Below, in pieces: positions 1-6,078 of a stretch of DNA of 9,660 bases. Within the stretch, counting starts at the first letter, position 1. Every line of letters begins with the position of its first letter. Made by a program: the position numbers and the translations under genes. The notes beneath the pieces were generated by a model, which was not told where the DNA came from, made no database searches, and saw only the letters and a list, made by a program, of their open reading frames with translations. This stretch comes from CAYHSY01 sp964359435 (GTDB lineage Bacteria; Patescibacteriota; Minisyncoccia; UBA6257; JAUSGH01): assembly GCA_964359435.1 (NCBI GenBank), contig CAYHSY010000035.1, forward strand, positions 1 through 9,660, in the 5' to 3' direction.

Positions 1-663
1 GGTCACGAATTCGCAATGGGGAACCGGAGTCGAGTGAAGCCCGGCCGCGACCAATCCGGCAATATGCGAAATATCAGCCAAGTGATAAGCCCCGACTTCC
101 CGGGCAATTTCTCCAAAACGCTTAAAATCCACCTGTCGCGGATAAGCGGTGAAACCGGAGATGATCAACCTGGGCTTCTGCTCCAGCGCAATTTTACGAA
201 TCTCTTCATAATCCAATAATCCGGTTTCCGGCACCACGCCATAATGGACCGCCTTCCAAAACTTACCGGAAAAAGAAACATGATGTCCGTGGCTCAAATG
301 ACCGCCAAACGACAAACCCATGCCCATAATCGTCTCCCCGGCCGGGACCAACGCCGCCAAAATGGAAACGTTGGCCGGCGAACCGGAAAAAATTTGCACG
401 TTAACATGCCACTTTTCTTTTTTAAGGCCGAACACGGCTAAAGCGCGCGCCTGAGCCAATTCTTCTATCTCGTCATAAATTATATTTCCCGGATAATAAC
501 GTTTTTGGGGATACCCTTCCGAATACTTGTTGGCGAGCGGCGTGCCCAAAACCTTCAGCACGGCCGGCGAAATATAATTTTCGGAAGCGATCAGATTTAT
601 AGATGTTTGCTGGCGCTTAATTTCATCTTTTATCAAGTTATTCAATTTGATGTCCTGTTTCAT
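1..663 (-). CDS. glyA: Serine hydroxymethyltransferase, 3' end cut by window edge
   Basis: PLP-dependent cytosolic enzyme that interconverts serine and glycine and charges tetrahydrofolate with a one-carbon unit. Only the first 221 codons are inside the window; the frame is still open at base 1, so this is a boundary truncation, not a broken gene. Visible family motifs are ASEN (residues 26-29), NKYSEGYP followed by KRYYPGN (45-60), FSGSPAN (92-98), GGHLSHGHHVSFSGK (120-134), and ADISHIAGLVAAG (196-208), whose D197 and H200 match the cofactor-contacting Asp and His. The PLP lysine (THK motif) should lie just beyond the edge. The start is the ATG at 661-663, just before the expected N-terminal helix; no Shine-Dalgarno sequence precedes it. 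It follows yvcK on the same strand but sits behind a putative terminator, so it probably has its own promoter, which I could not pin down. Confidence 0.95.
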   Translation of the reverse strand, partial: MKQDIKLNNLIKDEIKRQQTSINLIASENYISPAVLKVLGTPLANKYSEGYPQKRYYPGNIIYDEIEELAQARALAVFGLKKEKWHVNVQIFSGSPANVSILAALVPAGETIMGMGLSFGGHLSHGHHVSFSGKFWKAVHYGVVPETGLLDYEEIRKIALEQKPRLIISGFTAYPRQVDFKRFGEIAREVGAYHLADISHIAGLVAAGLHSTPVPHCEFVT

Positions 664-691
664 ATTTTTACTAAAATTAACAATGAATAAT

Positions 692-719
692 AAAAAGCCC
701 GCGCGTGGAACAAAGCGGG
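692..719 (-). terminator. Probable intrinsic terminator after yvcK
   Basis: Read on the minus strand, an all-GC 5-bp stem (CCCGC at 719-715 pairing with GCGGG at 702-698) with a 12-nt loop is followed by C and TTTTT (696-692). It lies 22 nt beyond the yvcK stop and before the glyA start, so it would end the sua5-cls-yvcK transcript. The short stem and long loop keep confidence moderate. Confidence 0.6.
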
Positions 720-741
720 ATAGAATTATGCGGAAGTTAAA

Positions 742-1707
742 TCATACGATCATTTTTATAATCCTCGCGAGCTTATCCGGGTCATGCCTCAAGAAACCTC
801 TGGGCCTAAGCAGATCGGCGACAATGGGCGTCGGCTTCCGAGATGTCTCGGCCATATCCAATTCCACCATATTAGCCCGTTCATTGGCATAAGGACGGAA
901 GCGCGACGGCGTGGGCTGCTTATTATTCATGATAATATAATTCAAAGCCCCTTGGCCAATATGCGACTCAATGACACGCGTAAAGTCCGACGCCTTGAAA
1001 TTATTCGTCTCGCCGAATTTTGTCATCAAATTAATCACATAAATCAATTTGGCCGAGGTCTTGGAAAGCGCCTCGCGCATGCCGGAAACCAAAAGATTCG
1101 GCACAATGCTGGTGTAAAGATCGCCCGGCCCGATAACAATCGCGTCCGCGCCCATGATCACCTCTTTAACCTGGGGATTTAACTCAGGATCGGGAGTCAG
1201 CCAAACCCGTTTGATGCGCAGATTGCCATCGTGTGACGGCACGTCTATATTCGTCTCCCCTCTTATGACAGTGCCGTCTTCCAACTCGGCTTGCAAAGTC
1301 GTGCGCGTCAAAGTTACCGGCAAAACCGTGCCGTCCACTGAAAGAATTTTACCGGCTTCGATGATGGCTTGATTAAAATCGCCGGTAATTCTTTCCAATG
1401 CGGTAATCATCAAATTGCCGAAAGTATGGCCGTTCAAGCCGCGGCCTTCTGAAAACCTGTAAGCGAACAATTCCGAAAGGATGCCATTATCGGAGTTGGA
1501 AAGCGCAATCAAAGCCCGGCGGATATCACCCGGCGGTAGAATACCAAACTCTTCGCGCAAGATGCCCGTTGAACCGCCGTCATCCGCCATAGTCACAACT
1601 GCCGTCAAATTACGGTAATGTTTTTTTAGTCCGGAAAGCACGGTAAAAACTCCCGTACCTCCGCCGATGACGACAATTTTTTTATCGCTTAAAACATCGC
1701 GCGGCAT
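742..1707 (-). CDS. yvcK: YvcK/CofD-like family protein (gluconeogenesis factor type)
   Basis: 321-residue cytoplasmic protein of the YvcK (UPF0052) branch of the CofD-like superfamily. In Bacillus and Mycobacterium, YvcK/CuvA binds UDP-sugars and is needed for growth on gluconeogenic carbon sources and for normal cell-wall synthesis and shape; it is not the F420-pathway CofD. Motifs seen: VVIGGGTGVF nucleotide-sugar loop (12-21), ADDGGSTG (41-48), PPGDIRRAL (58-66), GHTFGNL (93-99), IGPGDLYTSI (192-201) and NLMTKFGET (226-234). Length is normal for the family and the frame is intact. The ATG start has no Shine-Dalgarno sequence; 21 nt separate it from the PLD gene upstream, so it is probably the last gene of the sua5 operon. 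The family call is firm; the physiological role in this organism is inferred. Confidence 0.93.
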   Translation of the reverse strand: MPRDVLSDKKIVVIGGGTGVFTVLSGLKKHYRNLTAVVTMADDGGSTGILREEFGILPPGDIRRALIALSNSDNGILSELFAYRFSEGRGLNGHTFGNLMITALERITGDFNQAIIEAGKILSVDGTVLPVTLTRTTLQAELEDGTVIRGETNIDVPSHDGNLRIKRVWLTPDPELNPQVKEVIMGADAIVIGPGDLYTSIVPNLLVSGMREALSKTSAKLIYVINLMTKFGETNNFKASDFTRVIESHIGQGALNYIIMNNKQPTPSRFRPYANERANMVELDMAETSRKPTPIVADLLRPRGFLRHDPDKLARIIKMIV

Positions 1708-1728
1708 GTTATATATAAAACGCGCGAA

Positions 1729-2802
1729 TTAAAGAAACGGTTGCAACATTCGGACCAACCAAAACAATGCGCGCTCGTGCCACCTCTTTTTCCGTGTCTC
1801 CGGGCGATATGGCACCGACAAAGTTTTCCAATTTTCAATAATAGTCCGCAAATCCCCCACCATATGTTCATCAGAAAATATAACGCTGGTTTCCAAATTA
1901 TAATCAAAACTCATGGCGTCAATATTGTTGGAACCGACCATGCCCTCCTGGTCGTCAACCAAAAGCGCCTTAGCATGGATCATCTCCGGAAAAAGAAAAA
2001 ACTTGATGCCGATGCGCGCCCCCAGCTCCATGAAGGCCGAATTGGCCAAATTCAAAAGTTTTAAATCACCCGCCCCCGGCAAGATCACCTCCACCGAAAC
2101 CCCGCGCGCGATAGCTTTCTTCAAAGATCGCATCAGCCACCGGTGCGGCACAAAATAAGGCGTGGCAATCACAATGCGCCGCAAAGCCGCCGAACATTTT
2201 TCTTTATAAAACTTACGCAAGTAAGAACGGCCTCCGGCCGGATAATGTTCCAGTAAAGCCACCTTCATTGGCGAGATTCGTTCGTTGTGATTTTTCGGCG
2301 GCATATACAATCGGTCGCGCCCTCCGGCCAGGCGGTATGACCGGGCGAAAGATTTTACGAACCGCCGGACAATCGCCCCCTCAAGCCGCAAATGCAAATC
2401 ATGCCACTTGGCATATTGAACGCCCACGTTCACTCCTCCGATAAAACCGGTTTGCCCATCCACAACCAGCAGCTTACGGTGGGTTCGCAAAAACCACCAA
2501 CGCCGCAATCGGTGCGGGTTCCACCATGGCAAAAGACGATTAAAAAATAATAATTCAATCCCGTGGGCGGCCAAATTACCCCGAATATCGTTCCAAAACT
2601 GGAAGCTCCCGATGCTATCCAACACAACCTTAACTTTAACGCCCTGTCTGGCCCTCTCTTTTAATAAATCCAAAAAACGGTGCGTAGGCGCGTCATCAAT
2701 AAAAATATATGACTCCCAATAAATGGACTTCTTGGCTGCCGCGATGGCCTCGCGCATGCCATCCCAGGCGGACTCGGAAGTAATATAGAACTTATAACTC
2801 AT
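1729..2802 (-). CDS. Phospholipase D-type cardiolipin synthase-like protein
   Basis: 357-residue member of the PLD superfamily with two complete HKD motifs: H108-x-K110-x4-D115 followed by GGVNVG (122-127), and H276-x-K278-x4-D283 followed by GSNNID (290-295). In bacterial cardiolipin synthases these histidines form and resolve a phosphatidyl-enzyme intermediate, joining two phosphatidylglycerol molecules (or PG and another lipid). The protein lacks the two N-terminal membrane helices of ClsA, so it is closer in layout to ClsB/ClsC. The only hydrophobic end is the C-terminus (about 345-357, Trp/Leu/Phe-rich), a possible membrane-surface anchor. It starts 1 nt after the stop of a 31-codon gene for a single-helix membrane peptide, suggesting translational coupling. 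No Shine-Dalgarno sequence. Lipid synthesis is the most likely role, but PLD enzymes also include nucleases and phosphatases, so the substrate is not proven. Confidence 0.85.
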   Translation of the reverse strand: MSYKFYITSESAWDGMREAIAAAKKSIYWESYIFIDDAPTHRFLDLLKERARQGVKVKVVLDSIGSFQFWNDIRGNLAAHGIELLFFNRLLPWWNPHRLRRWWFLRTHRKLLVVDGQTGFIGGVNVGVQYAKWHDLHLRLEGAIVRRFVKSFARSYRLAGGRDRLYMPPKNHNERISPMKVALLEHYPAGGRSYLRKFYKEKCSAALRRIVIATPYFVPHRWLMRSLKKAIARGVSVEVILPGAGDLKLLNLANSAFMELGARIGIKFFLFPEMIHAKALLVDDQEGMVGSNNIDAMSFDYNLETSVIFSDEHMVGDLRTIIENWKTLSVPYRPETRKKRWHERALFWLVRMLQPFL

Positions 2803-2803
2803 G

Positions 2804-2899
2804 CTAATAGAACAAAGCCGGAGTCAAAGAAAGAACCAAGCTGATCAGCATGAAGCCGACTACGACAACAGTTAAAATTCTTTTTAGATTTTTGTTCAT
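2804..2899 (-). CDS. 31-residue single-span membrane mini-protein
   Basis: Short open frame beginning MNKNLKRILTVVVVGFMLI and ending TPALFY. A basic N-terminus (K3, K6, R7) precedes one hydrophobic segment of about 18 residues (8-25), predicting a single membrane helix with its N-terminus inside. The stop is separated by one base from the ATG of the PLD gene, and a TATAAT box (2908-2913) lies 8 nt upstream, so it could be made from a near-leaderless message as well as from the sua5 operon. In length and layout (31 residues, Lys-rich start, one helix) it resembles the Prli42 stressosome-associated mini-proteins of Firmicutes; I regard this as resemblance only. It might anchor or assist the PLD enzyme, which lacks its own N-terminal helices. 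No homology search was possible. Confidence 0.6.
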   Translation of the reverse strand: MNKNLKRILTVVVVGFMLISLVLSLTPALFY

Positions 2900-2907
2900 C
2901 CTGATTG

Positions 2908-2913
2908 ATTATA
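2908..2913 (-). promoter_or_regulatory. -10 box before the mini-protein/PLD pair
   Basis: Perfect TATAAT on the minus strand, ending 8 nt before the mini-protein ATG, which would put the start of transcription about 1-3 nt from the start codon. There is no convincing -35 hexamer, so this may be a weak internal promoter of the operon. Confidence 0.4.
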
Positions 2914-2926
2914 ATCTGTAAATTTT

Positions 2927-4006
2927 CTAACGGGATTTCCCATCACCATAAGAGGCCTTTTCTAACCGCTCCATAATCGCCGCCCCGATGCCCTCTCTGG
3001 GAAACGTTTCGGCTATAATCACATCTACGTTTAATTTATCAAACTTCCTCAAGGAGGTAAACAAATTCTGGGCAATCTCAGATAAATTACGCCTGGAACC
3101 TAAAGAGATCACAACCCATGCGTGCTGATAACGATCCTTATGCTCTTCAACCGTCAGGACCCCCACGCGCAAATTTTTATGGTTCAAAAGAAACCGTTGT
3201 ATGCTGGGAATCTCCTCCTTTGCTCCTTTGCCCTGTGCCAAAAACAATGGCGCGCGGGGCGCGTAATGCCGATATTTCATACCCGGAGATTTAACCTTAC
3301 CCCCCGCGCTCGTCGAAAAATTCCCCTTACATGAAATCGTCTCCGGCAACACCCCTTGAATTATCTCCAAGGTCACCGCGCCTTGACGCAAAATTATGGG
3401 CGGCTCCACGGTTAAATCCAAAACCGTGGATTCCAAACCCACCTCGGCGCAACCGCCATCCAAGATAAACAGCCCGTCCCCGAAATCCTCAGCCACATGC
3501 AGGGCGGTAGTGGGGCTCGGCCGGCCGGATAGATTAGCCGACGGCGCGGCAATCGGCACCCCCGCCGCCCTAATCAGCGCCCGCGCGACTGGATGGCTCG
3601 GCATCCGCACGGCTACCGTCCGTAATCCGGCCGTTACCTCGTCCGGAATGTTTTTATTTTTTGGCAAAACCAGCGTCAGCGGCCCCGGCCAAAACCTCTC
3701 CGCCAATTCTTCCGCCGTCATCGCGAATCGCAATTTGGAATTTGGAAATTGTCCCCCTGCGGGGGACATCCCGAAGGGACGGAAATTGGAAATTTTATTC
3801 AACTCCCCCATCTCCCCGATATGCACAATCAGCGGATTGTCCATCGGCCTCCCTTTAGTTTCAAAAATTTTTCTGACGGCTCGCGCGTTAAACGCATTCG
3901 CACCCAGGCCATAAACCGTTTCGGTTGGAAACGCCACAATTCCGCCCGCTTTTATAATTTTTGCGGCTTGAGCAATAGTTTTTTTGTTGGCCTTAACAAT
4001 CGGCAT
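2927..4006 (-). CDS. Sua5-type L-threonylcarbamoyladenylate synthase
   Basis: Makes threonylcarbamoyl-AMP from threonine, bicarbonate and ATP, the first step of t6A37 modification of ANN-decoding tRNAs. The YrdC/TsaC catalytic domain covers about residues 1-212: FPTETVYGLG (26-35), KGRPMDNPLIVHI (51-63), FWPGPLTLVL (105-114) and SANLSG (156-161). The linker motif SPGMKYRHYAP (240-250) and the C-terminal Sua5 domain (about 251-350) make this the long Sua5 form rather than the short TsaC form. Residues about 73-96, between KIS and TAEELAERFW, look foreign: they are encoded by a palindromic, repeat-like DNA segment, and known relatives such as B. subtilis YwlC are about 20 residues shorter here. 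The frame stays open, so the protein is probably functional. It is first in the operon with the mini-protein, PLD and yvcK. The ATG follows an extended -10 box by 11 nt, implying a nearly leaderless message. Confidence 0.93.
   Translation of the reverse strand: MPIVKANKKTIAQAAKIIKAGGIVAFPTETVYGLGANAFNARAVRKIFETKGRPMDNPLIVHIGEMGELNKISNFRPFGMSPAGGQFPNSKLRFAMTAEELAERFWPGPLTLVLPKNKNIPDEVTAGLRTVAVRMPSHPVARALIRAAGVPIAAPSANLSGRPSPTTALHVAEDFGDGLFILDGGCAEVGLESTVLDLTVEPPIILRQGAVTLEIIQGVLPETISCKGNFSTSAGGKVKSPGMKYRHYAPRAPLFLAQGKGAKEEIPSIQRFLLNHKNLRVGVLTVEEHKDRYQHAWVVISLGSRRNLSEIAQNLFTSLRKFDKLNVDVIIAETFPREGIGAAIMERLEKASYGDGKSR
3732..3796. repeat. In-frame palindromic repeat element inside the sua5 gene
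   Basis: A GC-rich hairpin core, GTCCCCC (3751-3757), loop TGC, GGGGGAC (3761-3767), is followed by a second small hairpin, TCCC-GAA-GGGA (3769-3779). Both are enclosed by AT-rich arms built from repeated 'ggaaatt/aattt' units: left 3732-3750 containing AATTTGGAAATT, right 3781-3796 containing GGAAATTGGAAATTTT. The composition and symmetry differ sharply from the surrounding coding sequence. The sense-strand product is the anomalous stretch at about residues 73-96 of the Sua5 protein. It is reminiscent of Rickettsia palindromic elements, which also insert in frame in genes. Only one copy is visible in this window, so the claim that it is a dispersed repeat is inference. Confidence 0.6.
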
Positions 4007-4017
4007 AATCTGTATAT

Positions 4018-4046
4018 ATTATACCATAAAATACATGCGACTACAA
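4018..4046 (-). promoter_or_regulatory. Promoter of the sua5 operon (extended -10)
   Basis: Minus strand: TGG then TATAAT (4026-4018), a perfect extended -10. Seventeen bases upstream lies TTGTAG (4046-4041), a weak -35. The predicted start is near 4011, leaving a leader of only about 5 nt before the ATG at 4006. Confidence 0.65.
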
Positions 4047-4051
4047 GTTGC

Positions 4052-4081
4052 TTCTTAAGACAAGGACGGCTAAGATATAAT
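4052..4081 (+). promoter_or_regulatory. Promoter of the secreted-protein gene
   Basis: Perfect TATAAT at 4076-4081 with a weak -35 (TTCTTA, 4052-4057, 18-bp spacer). The predicted start near 4088 gives a leader of about 40 nt. It is divergent from the sua5 promoter; an 8-bp palindrome TCTTAAGA (4053-4060) lies between the two -10 boxes and could be an operator, but that is speculative. Confidence 0.5.
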
Positions 4082-4117
4082 CTGTTTCGTATGTTTCCAA
4101 ATTGCTCTTTGTAAAAA

Positions 4118-4123
4118 GAAGGG
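4118..4123 (+). promoter_or_regulatory. Shine-Dalgarno site of the secreted-protein gene
   Basis: GAAGGG lies 4 nt before the first ATG (4128) and 7 nt before the second (4131), so spacing slightly favours the second ATG. It is the only convincing ribosome-binding site in the window. Confidence 0.6.
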
Positions 4124-4127
4124 TAGG

Positions 4128-5285
4128 ATGATGAAAAAACTCGCGCTAATCGTAACTCTTTTCGTTCTCTCAATCGCCCCATCTCTGGCGCAAGAACCCG
4201 ACCAGAAACCGGACAAAGAAATTGTCTTAAAAAAATGGGACTACCTTCCCGAACACGACCTGATTATCTTCGGAGATAACGTCAATCTCCATTTGAGCGA
4301 AGAAACCATCCGATACAAATCCACCGAGGGCATTGAGATTGTGATAGACGAAACGAAAAAGAGTGCGATCGTGCAGGGCTTCGGAGCATACACGCCACCA
4401 CGTAAATACGTGGACTATTACAAAACAATTCGCATCATAGTGCCGACTCCGGATGAACGCGACAGAATCAATGTCCTATTGGAAAAATTCAGGGCTAGGA
4501 GGGCCGATTACATCGCCGCCCGAAATGACGGGACCATCAAACTAACGGAACTTCTACCGGTTCAATGGGTGGATTTCTCGGCGGCAAGAGACATGGTCAT
4601 CTTCGGCATCTTACAAGACGGCGACACCTCTGGTACCCGCCAGTGCCTGAGAAACCACGTCGCCGTCAAAGTTCGGGATGATGGATTTGACTATACCTCA
4701 ATTGAGTATACCGATAACAATACTTACCAAAACTTCCTGTTGGATCTAAGCATCGTAATCTTAGTGCCAGTGGAAACAGATGTCCTTGTCTGGGAAATAG
4801 AACTTGAACAATGGGGCAACGAATCTAGCGAAGCCAGAGAGAAGATGATGCGCTTTGACAATGCGCCAATTCGATTGTTGCCAACCGACAGAGTATCCAT
4901 CCGACCTGAAAACACCGCCGAAAAACCGAACGCGCCGGTTAATCTCGGGCCAAATAATATGGGACAGAAATTCGAACTAACTGGCTTAAGGAGCCCAGAT
5001 CTACTTTCAGAACTGGTTGAAATCCACTGGTTCTGGAAGCCCCAAACCTGCTTCGTTCCGGTGAATAACATCACAGTTGAGGAAATCAAACCAGAGGATA
5101 TCCCAAGAGATGACCACACCAAGAACGCATGGGTTGCCTTCTTCGATAAAGATGAGGCCTACCCGCATTCCCACTATAAAAAAGCCGTCATCTACGCCAA
5201 GCCAGAAGTTCTGGAGAAGTATAAGGCCCAAATCGAAATCTACCGCCGGGCTTGTGAAGAGTACAAAGAAAAAATCAGTAAATAG
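4128..5285 (+). CDS. Secreted protein of unknown function with internal repeats
   Basis: 385 residues, no family recognised. A typical Sec signal peptide is visible: MMKK, a hydrophobic core LALIVTLFVLSIAPS, then SLA|QE with probable cleavage after A21, so the protein is exported. The mature part has no further membrane span. Two segments look duplicated: W37...D44-LIIFG-49...IIVP(106)...EKF(121) and W147...D155-MVIFG-160...ILVP(214)...EQW(229), with the Pro-to-aromatic spacing identical (15 residues). A third, weaker copy may end at AKP(359)...EIY(372). The strand-rich pattern suggests tandem beta-domains. Three cysteines (173, 308, 376) are not in a known motif. Two start codons are adjacent (4128 and 4131); the GAAGGG Shine-Dalgarno at 4118-4123 is well spaced for either. 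It is the only plus-strand gene, with its own promoter and terminator, so it is a separate transcription unit and possibly accessory. Confidence 0.85.
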   Translation: MMKKLALIVTLFVLSIAPSLAQEPDQKPDKEIVLKKWDYLPEHDLIIFGDNVNLHLSEETIRYKSTEGIEIVIDETKKSAIVQGFGAYTPPRKYVDYYKTIRIIVPTPDERDRINVLLEKFRARRADYIAARNDGTIKLTELLPVQWVDFSAARDMVIFGILQDGDTSGTRQCLRNHVAVKVRDDGFDYTSIEYTDNNTYQNFLLDLSIVILVPVETDVLVWEIELEQWGNESSEAREKMMRFDNAPIRLLPTDRVSIRPENTAEKPNAPVNLGPNNMGQKFELTGLRSPDLLSELVEIHWFWKPQTCFVPVNNITVEEIKPEDIPRDDHTKNAWVAFFDKDEAYPHSHYKKAVIYAKPEVLEKYKAQIEIYRRACEEYKEKISK

Positions 5286-5298
5286 CGAGCATCCGCAT

Positions 5299-5328
5299 AC
5301 CGACCAGCACAGGGCTTGTCGGTTTTTT
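5299..5328 (+). terminator. Intrinsic terminator of the secreted-protein gene
   Basis: ACCGAC (5299-5304) pairs with GTCGGT (5318-5323). After one mismatch, an inner AGC/GCT pairing adds 3 bp around a 5-nt loop. The stem runs directly into six T's (5323-5328). It begins 13 nt after the stop codon. On the opposite strand there is no U-tract, so it acts only for plus-strand transcription. Confidence 0.85.
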
Positions 5329-5372
5329 GATCTATTTATTTTTTTATACTCTCTCCATATAAATATCCCCCG

Positions 5373-5410
5373 TTACTCTAGTATCGTACGATCGTATGGT
5401 ACTAGAGTAA
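5373..5410. repeat. 38-nt near-perfect palindrome in convergent spacer
   Basis: Perfect 11-bp arms TTACTCTAGTA (5373-5383) and TACTAGAGTAA (5400-5410) enclose a 16-nt centre that continues the symmetry, with only two mismatches (5384/5399 and 5386/5397). Both are T-G oppositions, that is, G-U wobbles in plus-strand RNA. No T-run follows on either strand, so it is not a standard terminator. It lies between the convergent ends of the secreted-protein and DedA genes. It could be a protein-binding site, a recombination site or an mRNA 3'-end stabiliser; the sequence alone does not decide. Confidence 0.8.
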
Positions 5411-5441
5411 AAACGATTCAACGACAAAACATACCTAAATA

Positions 5442-6068
5442 CTACCTCTTAAAATGCTTTCTCAAGTACCAATAAGCCAAACCGCCCAGGACAATCAAAA
5501 CCGCCAAGCCATATTTTTCCACCACTTCAAATTGCGCGGCGTAGGCGGCATATGTTTTCTCGACTCTCCAACCAACCAAAGCCGCGCCGGTCGCCCTCAC
5601 AAACGCTCCGGCCAGAGTTGTCCACAAGAATTCTTTCCAAGGCAGACGCACTAAACCGCAAGCGGCAGATACCACGGAAATCGGAAAAACCGGCAAGGCC
5701 CGAAAAAGAAACAGGAGTATTTCATCGCTTTTGCCAGCCGTGAAGCTCTTAAGCGTGGATTGAATTTCCTCCCACGATATACCCAAATATCTGCCCCACC
5801 TTTTCAGCGCCGGTTTGCCGCCGGCGTAAACAATTCCATAAATAAAAAAGGAGCCGATAGTCACCCCTAACGATACGGGAATGCCGATACGGACTACCGC
5901 CAAACCAAAGGCATCCAAAAAAGGAATGTCAGGCGGTATCAATAAAAAACCCGCGCCCAAAAAAACGGCGGCCGACGGGATTACAAAAACAACTTCTTCC
6001 AGAATGCCGATAAAAAATACCGCCAAGGGTCCATGGGCGACGATTAAGGCCTCAATGGTCTGGAGCAT
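5442..6068 (-). CDS. DedA/VTT-domain membrane protein
   Basis: 208-residue integral membrane protein of the DedA (VTT domain, SNARE-associated Golgi) superfamily. Members act in lipid flipping and envelope homeostasis; some recycle undecaprenyl phosphate or flip phosphatidylethanolamine. Seen here: an N-terminal hydrophobic segment with the conserved acidic pair E24-E25 before VVFVIPSAA; a glycine-rich second segment (56-84); the basic GGKPALKRWGRYLG (83-96); and the signature region FRALPVFPISVVSAACGLVRLPWKEF (122-147, in two parts: FRALPVFPISV and AACGLVRLPWKEF), which parallels the R..PG-R...AG...M....F motif. A C-terminal hydrophobic helix (about 187-201) ends in KHFKR. Length is typical. 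The ATG is 10 nt after the stop of the AI-2E-type permease, so the two are probably co-transcribed. The transported lipid cannot be read from sequence. Confidence 0.87.
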   Translation of the reverse strand: MLQTIEALIVAHGPLAVFFIGILEEVVFVIPSAAVFLGAGFLLIPPDIPFLDAFGLAVVRIGIPVSLGVTIGSFFIYGIVYAGGKPALKRWGRYLGISWEEIQSTLKSFTAGKSDEILLFLFRALPVFPISVVSAACGLVRLPWKEFLWTTLAGAFVRATGAALVGWRVEKTYAAYAAQFEVVEKYGLAVLIVLGGLAYWYLRKHFKR

Positions 6069-6078
6069 AAACTAAATT

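Noticed and set aside
784..1182. 132-codon plus-strand frame over yvcK
   Set aside because: Arg/His-rich antisense translation of a conserved gene; no start signal and no domain.
3719..3805. Possibility that the palindromic segment is an assembly error or frameshift in sua5
   Set aside because: The reading frame is continuous and conserved motifs resume correctly on both sides, so a genuine in-frame insertion is the simpler reading.
3396..3914. 172-codon open frame on the plus strand, antisense to sua5
   Set aside because: Low-complexity Ser/Pro/Ala-rich product with no motif, lying wholly over a strongly conserved gene on the other strand; a shadow frame.
4724..5122. 132-codon minus-strand frame over the secreted-protein gene
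   Set aside because: Ser/Thr-rich antisense product; the plus-strand frame has a signal peptide, Shine-Dalgarno site, promoter and terminator, so it is the real gene.
5373..5410. Palindrome considered as an XerCD dif site
   Set aside because: dif sites have 11-bp arms around a 6-bp centre and a recognisable TTATG-type arm; here the arms differ and the centre is 16 nt and itself symmetric.
5373..5410. Palindrome considered as a DedA operon terminator
   Set aside because: After the stem the minus strand reads CGGGGG rather than a T-run, so it lacks the intrinsic terminator signature.
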